From Candidatus Omnitrophota bacterium (GTDB taxonomy: Bacteria > Omnitrophota > Gorgyraeia > Gygaellales > Profunditerraquicolaceae): a DNA stretch of 32,467 nt. Under the pieces are notes generated by a model. It searched no databases, had not been told where the DNA came from, and worked only from the letters and a program-made list of their open reading frames with translations. This document shows, piece by piece, positions 1 through 7,346 of this stretch. The translations under genes and the position numbers were made by a program. Positions within the stretch are counted from its first letter, which is position 1, and each line of letters opens with the position of its first letter. The DNA lies in assembly GCA_017992455.1 (NCBI GenBank), contig JAGOOP010000016.1, forward strand, positions 1-32,467, written 5' to 3'.

Positions 1-180
1 GGCCTTCAAGGACAATACAAGGTCGCTCCGGCTGATATCAAGGCGCGCGTCAATAATTGGGACAGGCGCCGGGTATCGATTTTGAAGGGTGCTTTATTTA
101 CTTCATTCGGCTCCGGAGCTGGGCTTGTCCTGCTGGCTGCAGGATTATATTTGAGATTCAGGAAATGGAACGGCGCATGA
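1..180 (+). CDS. C-terminal fragment of an unknown membrane protein (partial, 5' end outside window)
   Basis: Frame 1 is open from the first base to a TGA at 178-180, giving 59 residues. They contain a short charged stretch and then one hydrophobic segment (about residues 32-53) followed by a basic tail (RFRKW), which fits a C-terminal membrane anchor or last transmembrane helix with the tail in the cytoplasm. The stop overlaps the ATG of the next gene as ATGA at 177-180, which suggests translational coupling and supports this frame being real. The family cannot be recognised from this fragment. Confidence 0.6.
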   Translation, partial: GLQGQYKVAPADIKARVNNWDRRRVSILKGALFTSFGSGAGLVLLAAGLYLRFRKWNGA

Positions 181-623
181 AAGCGGAGATTACGAGCGTC
201 ATCAGGGTTGTGAGCGTGACGGCATTTATGCTGATCGCTTCCTGCGGATTATGCGCGGACAGCGTTTCGTACGACACGCTGAGCTACGAGAAGTTCGTTG
301 CTGCGCACGAGTTTCCGTATGCGGCGCCGGATTGGCGGACGGCACACATCCGTGATAACTATGTGTACGCGGCCGTCGGCCTGGATAAGGACCGCGTGGC
401 CCGATTATTCGGCGCACCCGACTATGTGCAATACATATATCCGAAGGCGGCTGATCCCGGCCCGCTTGGCTGCTCCTGGGTCTATGTTTTTGCCAAAGAT
501 GACTCGAGGGTCACGAATCGGTCGAGAGATAAGATCGTGTCTGTGATCTTTGATGATGCCGGTCTGGTCAGGTGGATAGCTTCAAGCGTTGAAGGCCTGG
601 CGGATATCGGCGGGCCGAAATAA
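177..623 (+). CDS. Small exported BamE/SmpA-like (OmlA-fold) protein, possible lipoprotein
   Basis: This 148-residue protein begins with a basic and hydrophobic signal sequence ending in IASC (residues about 20-23), a plausible lipobox, so it may be a lipoprotein; cleavage after the nearby LCA by signal peptidase I is the alternative. The mature part carries the pattern of small BamE/SmpA-like domains: a helix with GLDKDRVARLFGAPDYV, a WVYVFAKD strand, and a final IVSVIFDDAGLV strand pair. Start choice: the open frame extends back to 57, but the ATG at 177 overlaps the previous stop (ATGA) and starts directly at the signal peptide. It runs convergently into the minus-strand gene ending at 649. 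The fold assignment is by pattern only, and the role in the envelope is unknown. Confidence 0.6.
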   Translation: MKAEITSVIRVVSVTAFMLIASCGLCADSVSYDTLSYEKFVAAHEFPYAAPDWRTAHIRDNYVYAAVGLDKDRVARLFGAPDYVQYIYPKAADPGPLGCSWVYVFAKDDSRVTNRSRDKIVSVIFDDAGLVRWIASSVEGLADIGGPK

Positions 624-648
624 AATCTGCGCGCCGAATGGGATGGTA

Positions 649-1017
649 TTACTCGCGGAATTCGTCGCTTGCCCGGATGTAATCTGCGATGTATTCCGAA
701 GGATAGGGGTGGCGGTACTGGATCGTGATGGTTTCCCCTGTTTTGAGCTCTTCCAGCTTTATCGGGCGGCCGCTGCGTACGATGGTCGCGTTGGCCGGGA
801 CAGAGAACGTCACGTAGCCCAGGTCGCAGATGAGCATGAGCGAGGAAAAGACAAACGATACTTTGGAGATGGTTCCGGTTATGCGCTTTACATCATCGAT
901 CTCTTCGGTTTCGTTTGTCGTAGCGTTATCGGCAATGCTATATGCTGCCGGCATGCACACTGTCAGGATGCCGAGAAATAAACAGATGATATATCGATGA
1001 CTATCCTGCCTGCCCAT
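649..1017 (-). CDS. Small secreted protein of unknown function (beta-rich, DUF5666-like pattern)
   Basis: A 122-residue protein with an N-terminal signal peptide (hydrophobic IICLFLGILTVCMPAAYS, probable cleavage near residue 30) and a short beta-rich mature domain reading RITGTISKVS, then VTFSVPANATIVRSGRPIKLEELKTGETITIQY. This alternation resembles small OB-like periplasmic domains of the DUF5666 kind, which is a weak comparison. The frame is open back to 1134, but the ATG at 1017 starts at the signal peptide and is preceded by AGGAAG (1027-1032) at 9-base spacing. An extended -10 promoter lies just upstream. It is divergent from otsA, sharing a 141-bp intergenic region. No function is recognised. 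Confidence 0.6.
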   Translation of the reverse strand: MGRQDSHRYIICLFLGILTVCMPAAYSIADNATTNETEEIDDVKRITGTISKVSFVFSSLMLICDLGYVTFSVPANATIVRSGRPIKLEELKTGETITIQYRHPYPSEYIADYIRASDEFRE

Positions 1018-1044
1018 TTCTGATTTCTTCCTTTCGCTCACCGT

Positions 1045-1072
1045 ATTATACCACAACAGAACAACAAGTAAA
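1045..1072 (-). promoter_or_regulatory. Sigma70-type promoter for the secreted protein gene 649-1017
   Basis: On the minus strand a perfect TATAAT (1050-1045) is preceded by TGG, making an extended -10, and by TTTACT (1072-1067, 4 of 6 matches to TTGACA) at a 16-base spacer. The expected start near 1038 gives a leader of about 20 bases containing the AGGAAG ribosome binding site at 1027-1032. This is a normal leadered promoter, in contrast to the divergent one facing otsA. Confidence 0.6.
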
Positions 1073-1123
1073 TCACTAAGAGCCGTTGTTAACCGTATGT
1101 GACTCAAGCTATTCCGGTTTTGG

Positions 1124-1152
1124 TTGACAATCATCCGTATGCGGCGTAGAAT
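1124..1152 (+). promoter_or_regulatory. Sigma70-type promoter of the trehalose operon, predicted leaderless start at otsA
   Basis: A perfect TTGACA (1124-1129) is followed after exactly 17 bases by TAGAAT (1147-1152). The expected transcription start, 6-7 bases beyond the -10 box, falls at 1158-1159, which is the ATG of otsA at 1159. No Shine-Dalgarno-like sequence precedes the ATG (the six intervening bases are ATCACC). The messenger is therefore predicted to be leaderless or nearly so. Confidence 0.7.
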
Positions 1153-1158
1153 ATCACC

Positions 1159-3396
1159 ATGAAAAGAATATTATTATTTATCCTGCCGATTTTGATCATT
1201 ATAGCGGCGGCATTCACGGTGTTCGGCATCGTCCAGGTGAGGTTCGAGGAGGAAAAGCTTCTCGATGACGTGCAGCGCAAGTCCCGGTCGATCGCCGAAA
1301 GCATGGAGATATCCGTTAAGCACGTCCTTGAGGATAATGACCTCAAGACCGCCAATTATCTCGTTGAAAAGTTTCAGACGCGCGAGCGGTTACAGGGATG
1401 CGTTATCTACGACCGGACAGGGGCGGTATTCGCCATTACCCGCAGGTTCCTTGATTGGAAAGAAAAGAATAAGCCGTATCTGACAGAAGCTATAGGAACA
1501 AAGGAGCCCCGCAGCGGCATTGAACGATTCAAGGAATACACGGTGTACAGTTATGTTCTGCCGATCCTGGACGACAATGCGTCCCTTATCGGCCTTGTGG
1601 AAGTTATCCACGACACGTCATTTGTGTTCACCCGCCTTGCCGAGTTGTGGAAAAGGATCAGCGGCACGCTTGTTACGCTGGTTATTTTGATCCTTTTGAT
1701 CTCGATGTTCATCCATAAGCAGATATTCGTGCTTCCGGTCCTGCGGCTGACGGAATGGTTCCATCATTTCCAGAAAGGGGAGACCGATGCGCAGCATCCG
1801 ATCAGGGAAAAAGGAGAGCTTGGAAAGCTGGCGAGCGAGGTCGAGCAGGTCGCGCTGAGCCTGCGGGTCGCGCGCAAGACCATATCCGACGTAGCGTCCG
1901 TGAAACTGCAGAAAGACGATGTCTGGACCGAATCGAAGCTGCGCAACCTTATCCAGGCAAAATTGGGCGATAAGACGCTGTTCGTCGTCTCGAACCGCGA
2001 ACCGTATATGCATGTTATGGACGAGGCGACGGGTTCGGTGGCCTGCATACGGCCGGCGAGCGGCGTTGTTACGGCGATCCATCCGATCCTCTGCGCCTGC
2101 GGCGGCACATGGATCGCGCACGGCGGAGGCAATGCCGATCGGAAATACGTCAATTCCAAGGATAAGCTCGGCGTCCCTCCGAATGATAACCGGTATATCC
2201 TTAAACGTGTCTGGCTCACGAAGCAGGAAGAGGACGGATATTATTACGGATTTTCCAATGAGGGCCTCTGGCCCTTGTGCCACAATACCCACACGCGGCC
2301 CCTGTTCCGGGAAGAGGATTGGCAGATATATAAACAGGTGAACCGGAAATTCGCCGACAGCCTGCTCGAAGAGCTTCCGGCGCAAAGCCCGTTCGTTTTC
2401 ATCCAGGATTATCATTTCACCCTGCTGGGCCAGATGATCAAGGAGAAGCGGCCTGACGCAAAGATCGCGCTTTTCTGGCATATTCCGTGGCCCACGCCCG
2501 AGGCGTTCCAGATATGCCCGTATCAGAAAGAGATCCTTGACGGGATGCTCGGCTGCGACCTGATCGGGTTCCATGTCCAGAATCACTGTAATAATTTCCT
2601 CGACACGGCCAACCGGCTGCTTGAATCCCGCGTTGACACGGAGAAATTCAGCGTCGTGCGGTCTGAGAAAGAGACGTTCGTGCGCTCGTTCCCCATCAGC
2701 GTCGACACGAATCCCGGGGGCGGCGTGTCCGAGCGAGATACGAGGCGCAAAATGGAGCGGCTCCGCCAGGAGTTCAATCTGAAGGATGTGATCGTCGGCG
2801 TCGGAGTGGACCGCATCGATTATACTAAAGGGCTTGTCGAACGGATCCTCGCCATCGACCGCTTTTTCGAGAAGTATCCGCAGTACCGGAGCAAGGTCGT
2901 ATTCGTCCAGCTTGCGTCCCCGAGCCGCACGCACATCAAGCGCTACCACGATCTCATATCGGAGATCGACGAACTGGTGGAGAAAACGAATTGGAAGCAT
3001 ATGGACGGTACATGGAAGCCGATCCTGTACCTGAAACGCCATTTTTCCGCTGATGAGATCGCTCCGTTCTACGCGATGGCTGATTTCTGTATCGTCAGTT
3101 CGCTTCATGACGGCATGAACCTGGTGGCGAAGGAATACGTCTCGGAGAAACGCGACGATCACGGCAGCCTGATCCTGAGCCAGTTCACCGGCGCTGCCCG
3201 GGAACTGACCGACGCGATACTGATCAATCCCTATTCCATCGAGGAGTTCGCCGACAATATATTGCAGGCGGTCGAGATGCCCCTTGAAGAGCAGGTCAGG
3301 CGCATGCAGAACATGCGCAGGATCGTTTCCGAGAATAATGTATACCGTTGGGCGGCTAATATCATCACGGACCTGACCGCGTTAAAGAACGTATGA
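1159..3396 (+). CDS. otsA: Membrane sensor/HAMP-fused trehalose-6-phosphate synthase (GT20)
   Basis: The C-terminal half (about residues 272-745) is a GT20 trehalose-6-phosphate synthase, which joins UDP-glucose and glucose-6-phosphate. Family motifs are present: VVSNREPY (276-283), QDYHF (416-420), FWHIPWPTPEAF (439-450), VDRIDYTKGL (550-559, carrying the Arg and Lys that bind substrate phosphates), HDGMNLVAKEY (650-660) and SQFTGAAREL (674-683). The N-terminal 270 residues do not belong to ordinary OtsA: transmembrane helix 3-25, an extracytoplasmic domain of about 140 residues of Cache/PAS-like appearance (for example LQGCVIYDRTGAVFAITRR), helix 168-190, then a HAMP-like linker (about 188-242) and coiled segment. 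This is chemoreceptor or histidine-kinase input architecture attached to a metabolic enzyme, so activity may be set by an external cue (inference). Typical OtsA is about 450-500 residues. It is the first gene of the operon; otsB starts two bases after its stop codon. Confidence 0.93.
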   Translation: MKRILLFILPILIIIAAAFTVFGIVQVRFEEEKLLDDVQRKSRSIAESMEISVKHVLEDNDLKTANYLVEKFQTRERLQGCVIYDRTGAVFAITRRFLDWKEKNKPYLTEAIGTKEPRSGIERFKEYTVYSYVLPILDDNASLIGLVEVIHDTSFVFTRLAELWKRISGTLVTLVILILLISMFIHKQIFVLPVLRLTEWFHHFQKGETDAQHPIREKGELGKLASEVEQVALSLRVARKTISDVASVKLQKDDVWTESKLRNLIQAKLGDKTLFVVSNREPYMHVMDEATGSVACIRPASGVVTAIHPILCACGGTWIAHGGGNADRKYVNSKDKLGVPPNDNRYILKRVWLTKQEEDGYYYGFSNEGLWPLCHNTHTRPLFREEDWQIYKQVNRKFADSLLEELPAQSPFVFIQDYHFTLLGQMIKEKRPDAKIALFWHIPWPTPEAFQICPYQKEILDGMLGCDLIGFHVQNHCNNFLDTANRLLESRVDTEKFSVVRSEKETFVRSFPISVDTNPGGGVSERDTRRKMERLRQEFNLKDVIVGVGVDRIDYTKGLVERILAIDRFFEKYPQYRSKVVFVQLASPSRTHIKRYHDLISEIDELVEKTNWKHMDGTWKPILYLKRHFSADEIAPFYAMADFCIVSSLHDGMNLVAKEYVSEKRDDHGSLILSQFTGAARELTDAILINPYSIEEFADNILQAVEMPLEEQVRRMQNMRRIVSENNVYRWAANIITDLTALKNV

Positions 3397-3397
3397 C

Positions 3398-4192
3398 ATG
3401 AAATATCTCCTGAAGGAGTGGGGCGCTTTAACAAGGCGGATCAAGGCCGGGTGGTTATTATTGTTCTTTGATTTCGACGGAACGCTTTCACCCATCGTAC
3501 CCAGGCCGGCACAAGCCGGATTGCCTGGTTCGACGAAGTCATTGCTGCGCAGGATCGCGGGTATGTCTTCGTGCCGGGTTGCTATTGTCAGCGGCAGGGC
3601 GCTTGAGGATATCAGGAAAAAGGTCGGCCTCAAGGGCGTCGTATATGTCGGCAATCACGGCTTGCAGATCGCAGGGCCTGGCGTGCGTCATACCGTGCGG
3701 CTGAGCGCAGGGTACCGCAAGGCGATCGGGCTGTTACGGCCGATGATCGCGGAAGCGGTCAGGAAATACAGCGGGGTTTTGATCGAAGACAAAGGGTGTA
3801 CGCTTTCCGTGCATTACCGCCGCGTATCCGCCGGGCAAAGGCGCGCGGCGCGCAATGCCGTTGATAGAATCGTGCGTTCGTACGGCTCCGGACGCCTCGT
3901 CAGGATCCGGCACGGCAAGATGGTCGTCGAGATCAGGCCTGCGTCCGGGTGGAATAAAGGAAACGCAGTGCGCTGGCTTACCGAACGATGGGCCGCGATG
4001 GATAAAGGGGTTGGATCAATCCCGTTGTATTGCGGGGATGACTCGACTGATGAAGACGCGTTCCGCGCGCTTGCGCACAAAGGCATCACGGTCGTCGTGG
4101 GCAGGCGCCGGTCAAGCGCAGCGCGGTATTATCTTCGTTCTCAGGACGAAGTGGACGAACTTTTAAAGCGTATCGTCGCGCAAAGGGCGTGA
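3398..4192 (+). CDS. otsB: Trehalose-6-phosphate phosphatase (HAD superfamily)
   Basis: This 264-residue HAD-family phosphatase removes phosphate from trehalose-6-phosphate made by the upstream OtsA. HAD motif I is DFDGT (25-29, nucleophile Asp25 and acid/base Asp27), motif II is the SGR (65-67) with GNHG (85-88), the motif III lysine is in GWNKGNAV (Lys187), and motif IV is GDDSTDED (213-220). The length is typical for OtsB. It is cytoplasmic, with no signal sequence. Only one base separates the otsA stop from this ATG, so the two are cotranscribed and probably coupled; no strong Shine-Dalgarno is visible. Confidence 0.93.
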   Translation: MKYLLKEWGALTRRIKAGWLLLFFDFDGTLSPIVPRPAQAGLPGSTKSLLRRIAGMSSCRVAIVSGRALEDIRKKVGLKGVVYVGNHGLQIAGPGVRHTVRLSAGYRKAIGLLRPMIAEAVRKYSGVLIEDKGCTLSVHYRRVSAGQRRAARNAVDRIVRSYGSGRLVRIRHGKMVVEIRPASGWNKGNAVRWLTERWAAMDKGVGSIPLYCGDDSTDEDAFRALAHKGITVVVGRRRSSAARYYLRSQDEVDELLKRIVAQRA

Positions 4193-4197
4193 ATATC

Positions 4198-4872
4198 ATG
4201 GATCCCTTACCACAGGCAAAAGAGCCTTTCAGGTTCCACACGCGGTTGAACCTCACTGAATTGACCGGATTGCGCGCATCGGTCCTGCCGCAGCTCTTGA
4301 AATTGATCAAACAGGTCCCCGGCGCATGCATCTATCATCATACCCACCGGTTCCTCGAGCAGCATCAGTATCTGTCGCCTGAGCCGCCGAATGATTTCGC
4401 GTACTGGGTGAGCGAGGTGATCGGCGAGGATGAGCTTGCAGAGCAGCTTGCCAGTATCGATACCGTACAATTCCCCACGATCCGCAGCCTCCGCGATCAG
4501 ATAGCTCAAACCATCGAGACATATGTTGCGCAGAATCCGCTGGCAACGCTGCGTTTTGCCGGCGCGGGAGAAGAGTTCCATTTCATCAAGTCGGTCAGTT
4601 TTATCATACCGACGCCGTATATCGCGAACAACCTCGAAGAGTTCGCTCAGATACTCGAAAAGATCACCATTGATTCGATATACTTCCATGTGTTCGAGGC
4701 CCGGCTGCGCCTTGAGCATCAGACCAATGATTTTTCCAACTGGATCGATACCGCGCTGGGCTGCGCCGATATCGCCGGGAAGCTTGCGCGCCTGGATCCG
4801 TATGCCTACACCATGGAGGAGTTGCGCAGGCGCATCATTTCAATCGTAAGGGCAGGATATGCCAAGACTTGA
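4198..4872 (+). CDS. DUF5752-family protein between otsB and treT
   Basis: A cytoplasmic, mainly alpha-helical protein of 224 residues matching my recollection of the DUF5752 family, which is often encoded next to trehalose synthase genes; no biochemical function is known to me. It is an internal duplication: the first half has IYHHTHRFLEQ followed by NDFAYWVSEVIGEDELAEQLASID, and the second has IYFHVFEARLRLEHQTNDFSNW followed by ADIAGKLARLD, each ending in a helix ..LR..I... The start at ATG 4198 has AAAGGG 10 bases upstream; an in-frame GTG at 4189 overlaps the otsB stop and is an alternative. The end overlaps treT by 14 bases. Position suggests a partner or regulator of TreT (inference). 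Confidence 0.75.
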   Translation: MDPLPQAKEPFRFHTRLNLTELTGLRASVLPQLLKLIKQVPGACIYHHTHRFLEQHQYLSPEPPNDFAYWVSEVIGEDELAEQLASIDTVQFPTIRSLRDQIAQTIETYVAQNPLATLRFAGAGEEFHFIKSVSFIIPTPYIANNLEEFAQILEKITIDSIYFHVFEARLRLEHQTNDFSNWIDTALGCADIAGKLARLDPYAYTMEELRRRIISIVRAGYAKT

Positions 4873-6070
4873 TGATTATATCCCTGTCGTGACCCAGCCG
4901 GTCATCGACGATCTGCGGCTCCTTGCCGAGATGCTGCGGGGGAAGGTCATCCGCAATATCAATTCGACCGCTGTCGGAGGCGGCGTTGCGGAGATCCTCA
5001 ACCGTATGGTGCCGTTCCTGCAGGAACTGGGCATTGACGCGCGCTGGGACGTCATTAAAGGCGGGGAGCGGTTCTTTGCCGTTACCAAGAAGTTCCACAA
5101 TGCCCTGCATGGCAAGTCAGAGCGTATTACCGATGATGATCTGCAGGCTTTTATTCAGACCAGCCGGACGAACCTGGCCGAGATGGACCTGAGCGGGGAC
5201 ATCATATTCGTCCACGACCCCCAGCCGATCATTCTGGTCGAGAAGAAGGCGTCGAACAAGTGGATCTGGCGCTGTCATGTGGATGTTTCCGAGCCCCAGC
5301 ACAAGGTGTGGGATTTCTTGATGCAATATATTCCCCGTTACGACGCGGCGGTGTTCTCTGCGCCGTCTTTTTCCCGGCCGTTGCCCGTGCGCCAGTTCCT
5401 TATCTCTCCGTCCATCGATCCGCTGAGCGATAAGAACAAAGAACTGCCGCAGTCAGCGATCAACGCCGTGCTCGACAAATATGAGATCCCCCGGGACAAG
5501 CCGCTGATCACGCAGATATCGCGGTTCGACCGTTTAAAGGACCCGGTCGGCGTGATCGAGGCGTATAAGCGGGTCAAGAAATACAACGAGTGCCGGCTCA
5601 TCCTTGCGGGAGGCACGGCGACGGACGATCCTGAGGGGCTCCAGGTGCTTGAGGAGGTCAGGGAACGCGCGGGCAAAGATAAGGATATCCATATCCTGCT
5701 CATGCCGCAGAACGACATCGACGTCAACGCGCTGCAGCGCGCCTCGACCGTTATCATGCAGAAATCCCTGCGCGAAGGGTTCGGCCTGACCGTGTCCGAG
5801 GCGCTGTGGAAGGCAAAACCGGTCGTCGCCTCTCATGTCGGCGGGATCCCTTTACAGATCAAGAATAAGTATTCCGGCCTTTTGTGCCGTTCCATAGACG
5901 GCGCCGCGTTCGCGGTAAAGCAATTGCTCAACAACCCCGGATATGCCAAAAAGCTCGGGGAGAACGGCAGGGAGCATATACGCAACAACTTCCTGCTGAC
6001 GCGGCACCTCAAGGATTACCTGCTGTTATTTTTGTCTTTGTATCATGCCGAAGACGTGGTATATTTGTAA
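4859..6070 (+). CDS. treT: Trehalose synthase TreT-type (GT4 trehalose glycosyltransferring synthase)
   Basis: A 403-residue GT-B glycosyltransferase of family GT4. It shows the TreT pattern: an N-terminal AVGGGVAEILNRM (38-50, donor loop), VHDPQP (118-123), RCHVDVSEP (138-146), ISRFDRLKDP (220-229, phosphate-binding Arg222 and Lys227) and the EX7E motif REGFGLTVSEALW (305-317, Glu306 and Glu314). TreT enzymes couple NDP-glucose and glucose directly to trehalose, and in some organisms run in reverse to harvest glucose. GGCAGGA (4851-4857) lies close before the ATG, and the start overlaps the DUF5752 gene by 14 bases. With otsA/otsB in the same operon the cell has two trehalose routes. It is the last gene of the operon. 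Confidence 0.9.
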   Translation: MPRLDDYIPVVTQPVIDDLRLLAEMLRGKVIRNINSTAVGGGVAEILNRMVPFLQELGIDARWDVIKGGERFFAVTKKFHNALHGKSERITDDDLQAFIQTSRTNLAEMDLSGDIIFVHDPQPIILVEKKASNKWIWRCHVDVSEPQHKVWDFLMQYIPRYDAAVFSAPSFSRPLPVRQFLISPSIDPLSDKNKELPQSAINAVLDKYEIPRDKPLITQISRFDRLKDPVGVIEAYKRVKKYNECRLILAGGTATDDPEGLQVLEEVRERAGKDKDIHILLMPQNDIDVNALQRASTVIMQKSLREGFGLTVSEALWKAKPVVASHVGGIPLQIKNKYSGLLCRSIDGAAFAVKQLLNNPGYAKKLGENGREHIRNNFLLTRHLKDYLLLFLSLYHAEDVVYL

Positions 6071-6135
6071 CCGATACACGGCTATGTAAATTAACCCCTC
6101 CCGGGGCATCCAGGCCGCAGCCATCACGGTGCCCC

Positions 6136-7233
6136 ATGAAGATCCTGTTCGAGTTCGAAAAAAAACCGCTTTATTTAGAGGATCCCGTCAAAATAATCTC
6201 GTGTTATCATCCTGCCCGCCTGAACGCATGTTTTGACATGATCGAATCGGCTCTTGCCTGCGGACTGACCGTGGCGGGGTTTTGTTCGTATGAGGCGGGG
6301 TATGCGTTCGAAAAGAAACTGTGGCATGACAAACAGGATGATTTTCCCCTCCTGTACATGGGATGCTATCGGGCGCCGACTTTGCCGGGCGCTTATTCGC
6401 GCACGGCGTGCGGCCCGTACGCGTTAAACGATATTGTCATTAATACTGCGCAGGACAAATATTTTAAGGATATCGATGCGATCCGCAGGTATATCGCCTG
6501 CGGCGACGTGTATCAGATAACCTATTGCATCAAGATGCGGTTCCGATGGGACGGGGATGCATTTGGTTTGTACCGGGCGCTGTATCGCATGCAGCCGGTG
6601 CCGTACCCCGCGTATTTGGAAACGGATCGCTTCCGTATTTTGTCATTATCTCCGGAAATGTTCCTTAAAAAATCCGGCTCTTTCATAAAGACCAAGCCTA
6701 TGAAAGGGACCTGGCCGCGGGGCAGCAATCCGATCAGCGACCTGGCCGCAGGTCTGCGTCTGCATTTTGACAAAAAGAACCGCGCCGAGAACTTGATGAT
6801 CACCGACCTTTTGCGCAATGACCTGGGCAGGTGCGGGAAGGATATCGCGGTGCCTGTTTTGTTCGAAGTCGCGCAATATAATCTATTGTATCAGATGACC
6901 TCGACCGTGACTGCAACTGTCAGGGAGGATATTCCCGTTCGCGAACTTTTCGCGTCGGTGTTTCCGTCGGGCTCGGTGACCGGCGCGCCCAAGATCCGGG
7001 CGATGGAGATCATTCGGGAGCTGGAGAACGAGGAGCGAAGGATCTACACCGGGGCGATCGGATATATACTGCCGAACAGAGATATGTTCTTCAACATACC
7101 GATCCGGACGTTGCTGCTGCGGGATGGGACTGGCGAGATGGGCATCGGCGGCGGCATAGTGTGGGACTCCACTCCTCAAGGCGAATGGGACGAAGGCATG
7201 CTCAAATCCCAGTTCCTAATGAAGACGTTTTAG
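6136..7233 (+). CDS. pabB: Aminodeoxychorismate synthase component I
   Basis: This 365-residue chorismate-binding enzyme makes 4-amino-4-deoxychorismate, the precursor of p-aminobenzoate and folate. Motifs are GDVYQITYC (123-131), KPMKGTWPRG (187-196) with Lys190 in the position that marks PabB-type enzymes rather than anthranilate synthase (which has PIAGT), AENLMITDLLRNDLGR (217-232), FPSGSVTGAPKIRAMEIIRE (276-295) and YTGAIGYI (304-311). It is a stand-alone component I with no fused lyase or amidotransferase. The open frame extends back to 5884 inside treT, but the ATG at 6136 starts at the conserved N-terminus; no clear Shine-Dalgarno precedes it. The last codons (KTF and stop) lie inside the palindromic element at 7222-7346. 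Confidence 0.9.
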   Translation: MKILFEFEKKPLYLEDPVKIISCYHPARLNACFDMIESALACGLTVAGFCSYEAGYAFEKKLWHDKQDDFPLLYMGCYRAPTLPGAYSRTACGPYALNDIVINTAQDKYFKDIDAIRRYIACGDVYQITYCIKMRFRWDGDAFGLYRALYRMQPVPYPAYLETDRFRILSLSPEMFLKKSGSFIKTKPMKGTWPRGSNPISDLAAGLRLHFDKKNRAENLMITDLLRNDLGRCGKDIAVPVLFEVAQYNLLYQMTSTVTATVREDIPVRELFASVFPSGSVTGAPKIRAMEIIRELENEERRIYTGAIGYILPNRDMFFNIPIRTLLLRDGTGEMGIGGGIVWDSTPQGEWDEGMLKSQFLMKTF

Positions 7234-7346
7234 CTAACCCCAAGAGCTATAATTAATTACAATTTAATTCTTTTTGCGTCAATTTGTATTCTAGTAGGAA
7301 TTAATTTGTAATTCTTTGTTTCGCAATGGTTTAGCTAAAGCGTCTT
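7222..7346. repeat. 125-bp AT-rich imperfect palindrome, copy 1 of a two-copy family
   Basis: The two 49-base outer arms (7222-7270 and 7298-7346) are imperfect reverse complements. The best parts are the outer AAGACG(T/C)TTTAGCTAA at 7222-7237 against 7331-7346, with one mismatch, and the inner AATTACAATTTAATTC (7255-7270) against 7298-7313, with one mismatch; the loop is 27 bases. It is much richer in AT than the flanks. It lies between convergent genes and supplies the final codons of both pabB and the 7291-9003 gene. Copy 2 at 22141-22266 has the same ends and length. It may be a MITE-like element and may act as a two-way terminator; no target-site duplication is evident. Confidence 0.75.

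Noticed and set aside
1618-3162. A 514-codon open frame on the minus strand inside otsA
   Set aside because: It lies wholly antisense to a gene with a full set of GT20 motifs, and its translation (rich in Arg, His, Leu and Asp) matches no family. It is a by-product of GC-rich codon use.
5884-6135. N-terminal extension of pabB
   Set aside because: It overlaps the treT coding end in another frame and has low-complexity basic sequence; the family N-terminus begins at 6136.
6071-6135. Terminator after treT (CCCC/GGGG hairpin)
   Set aside because: The stem is four bases and no T run follows.
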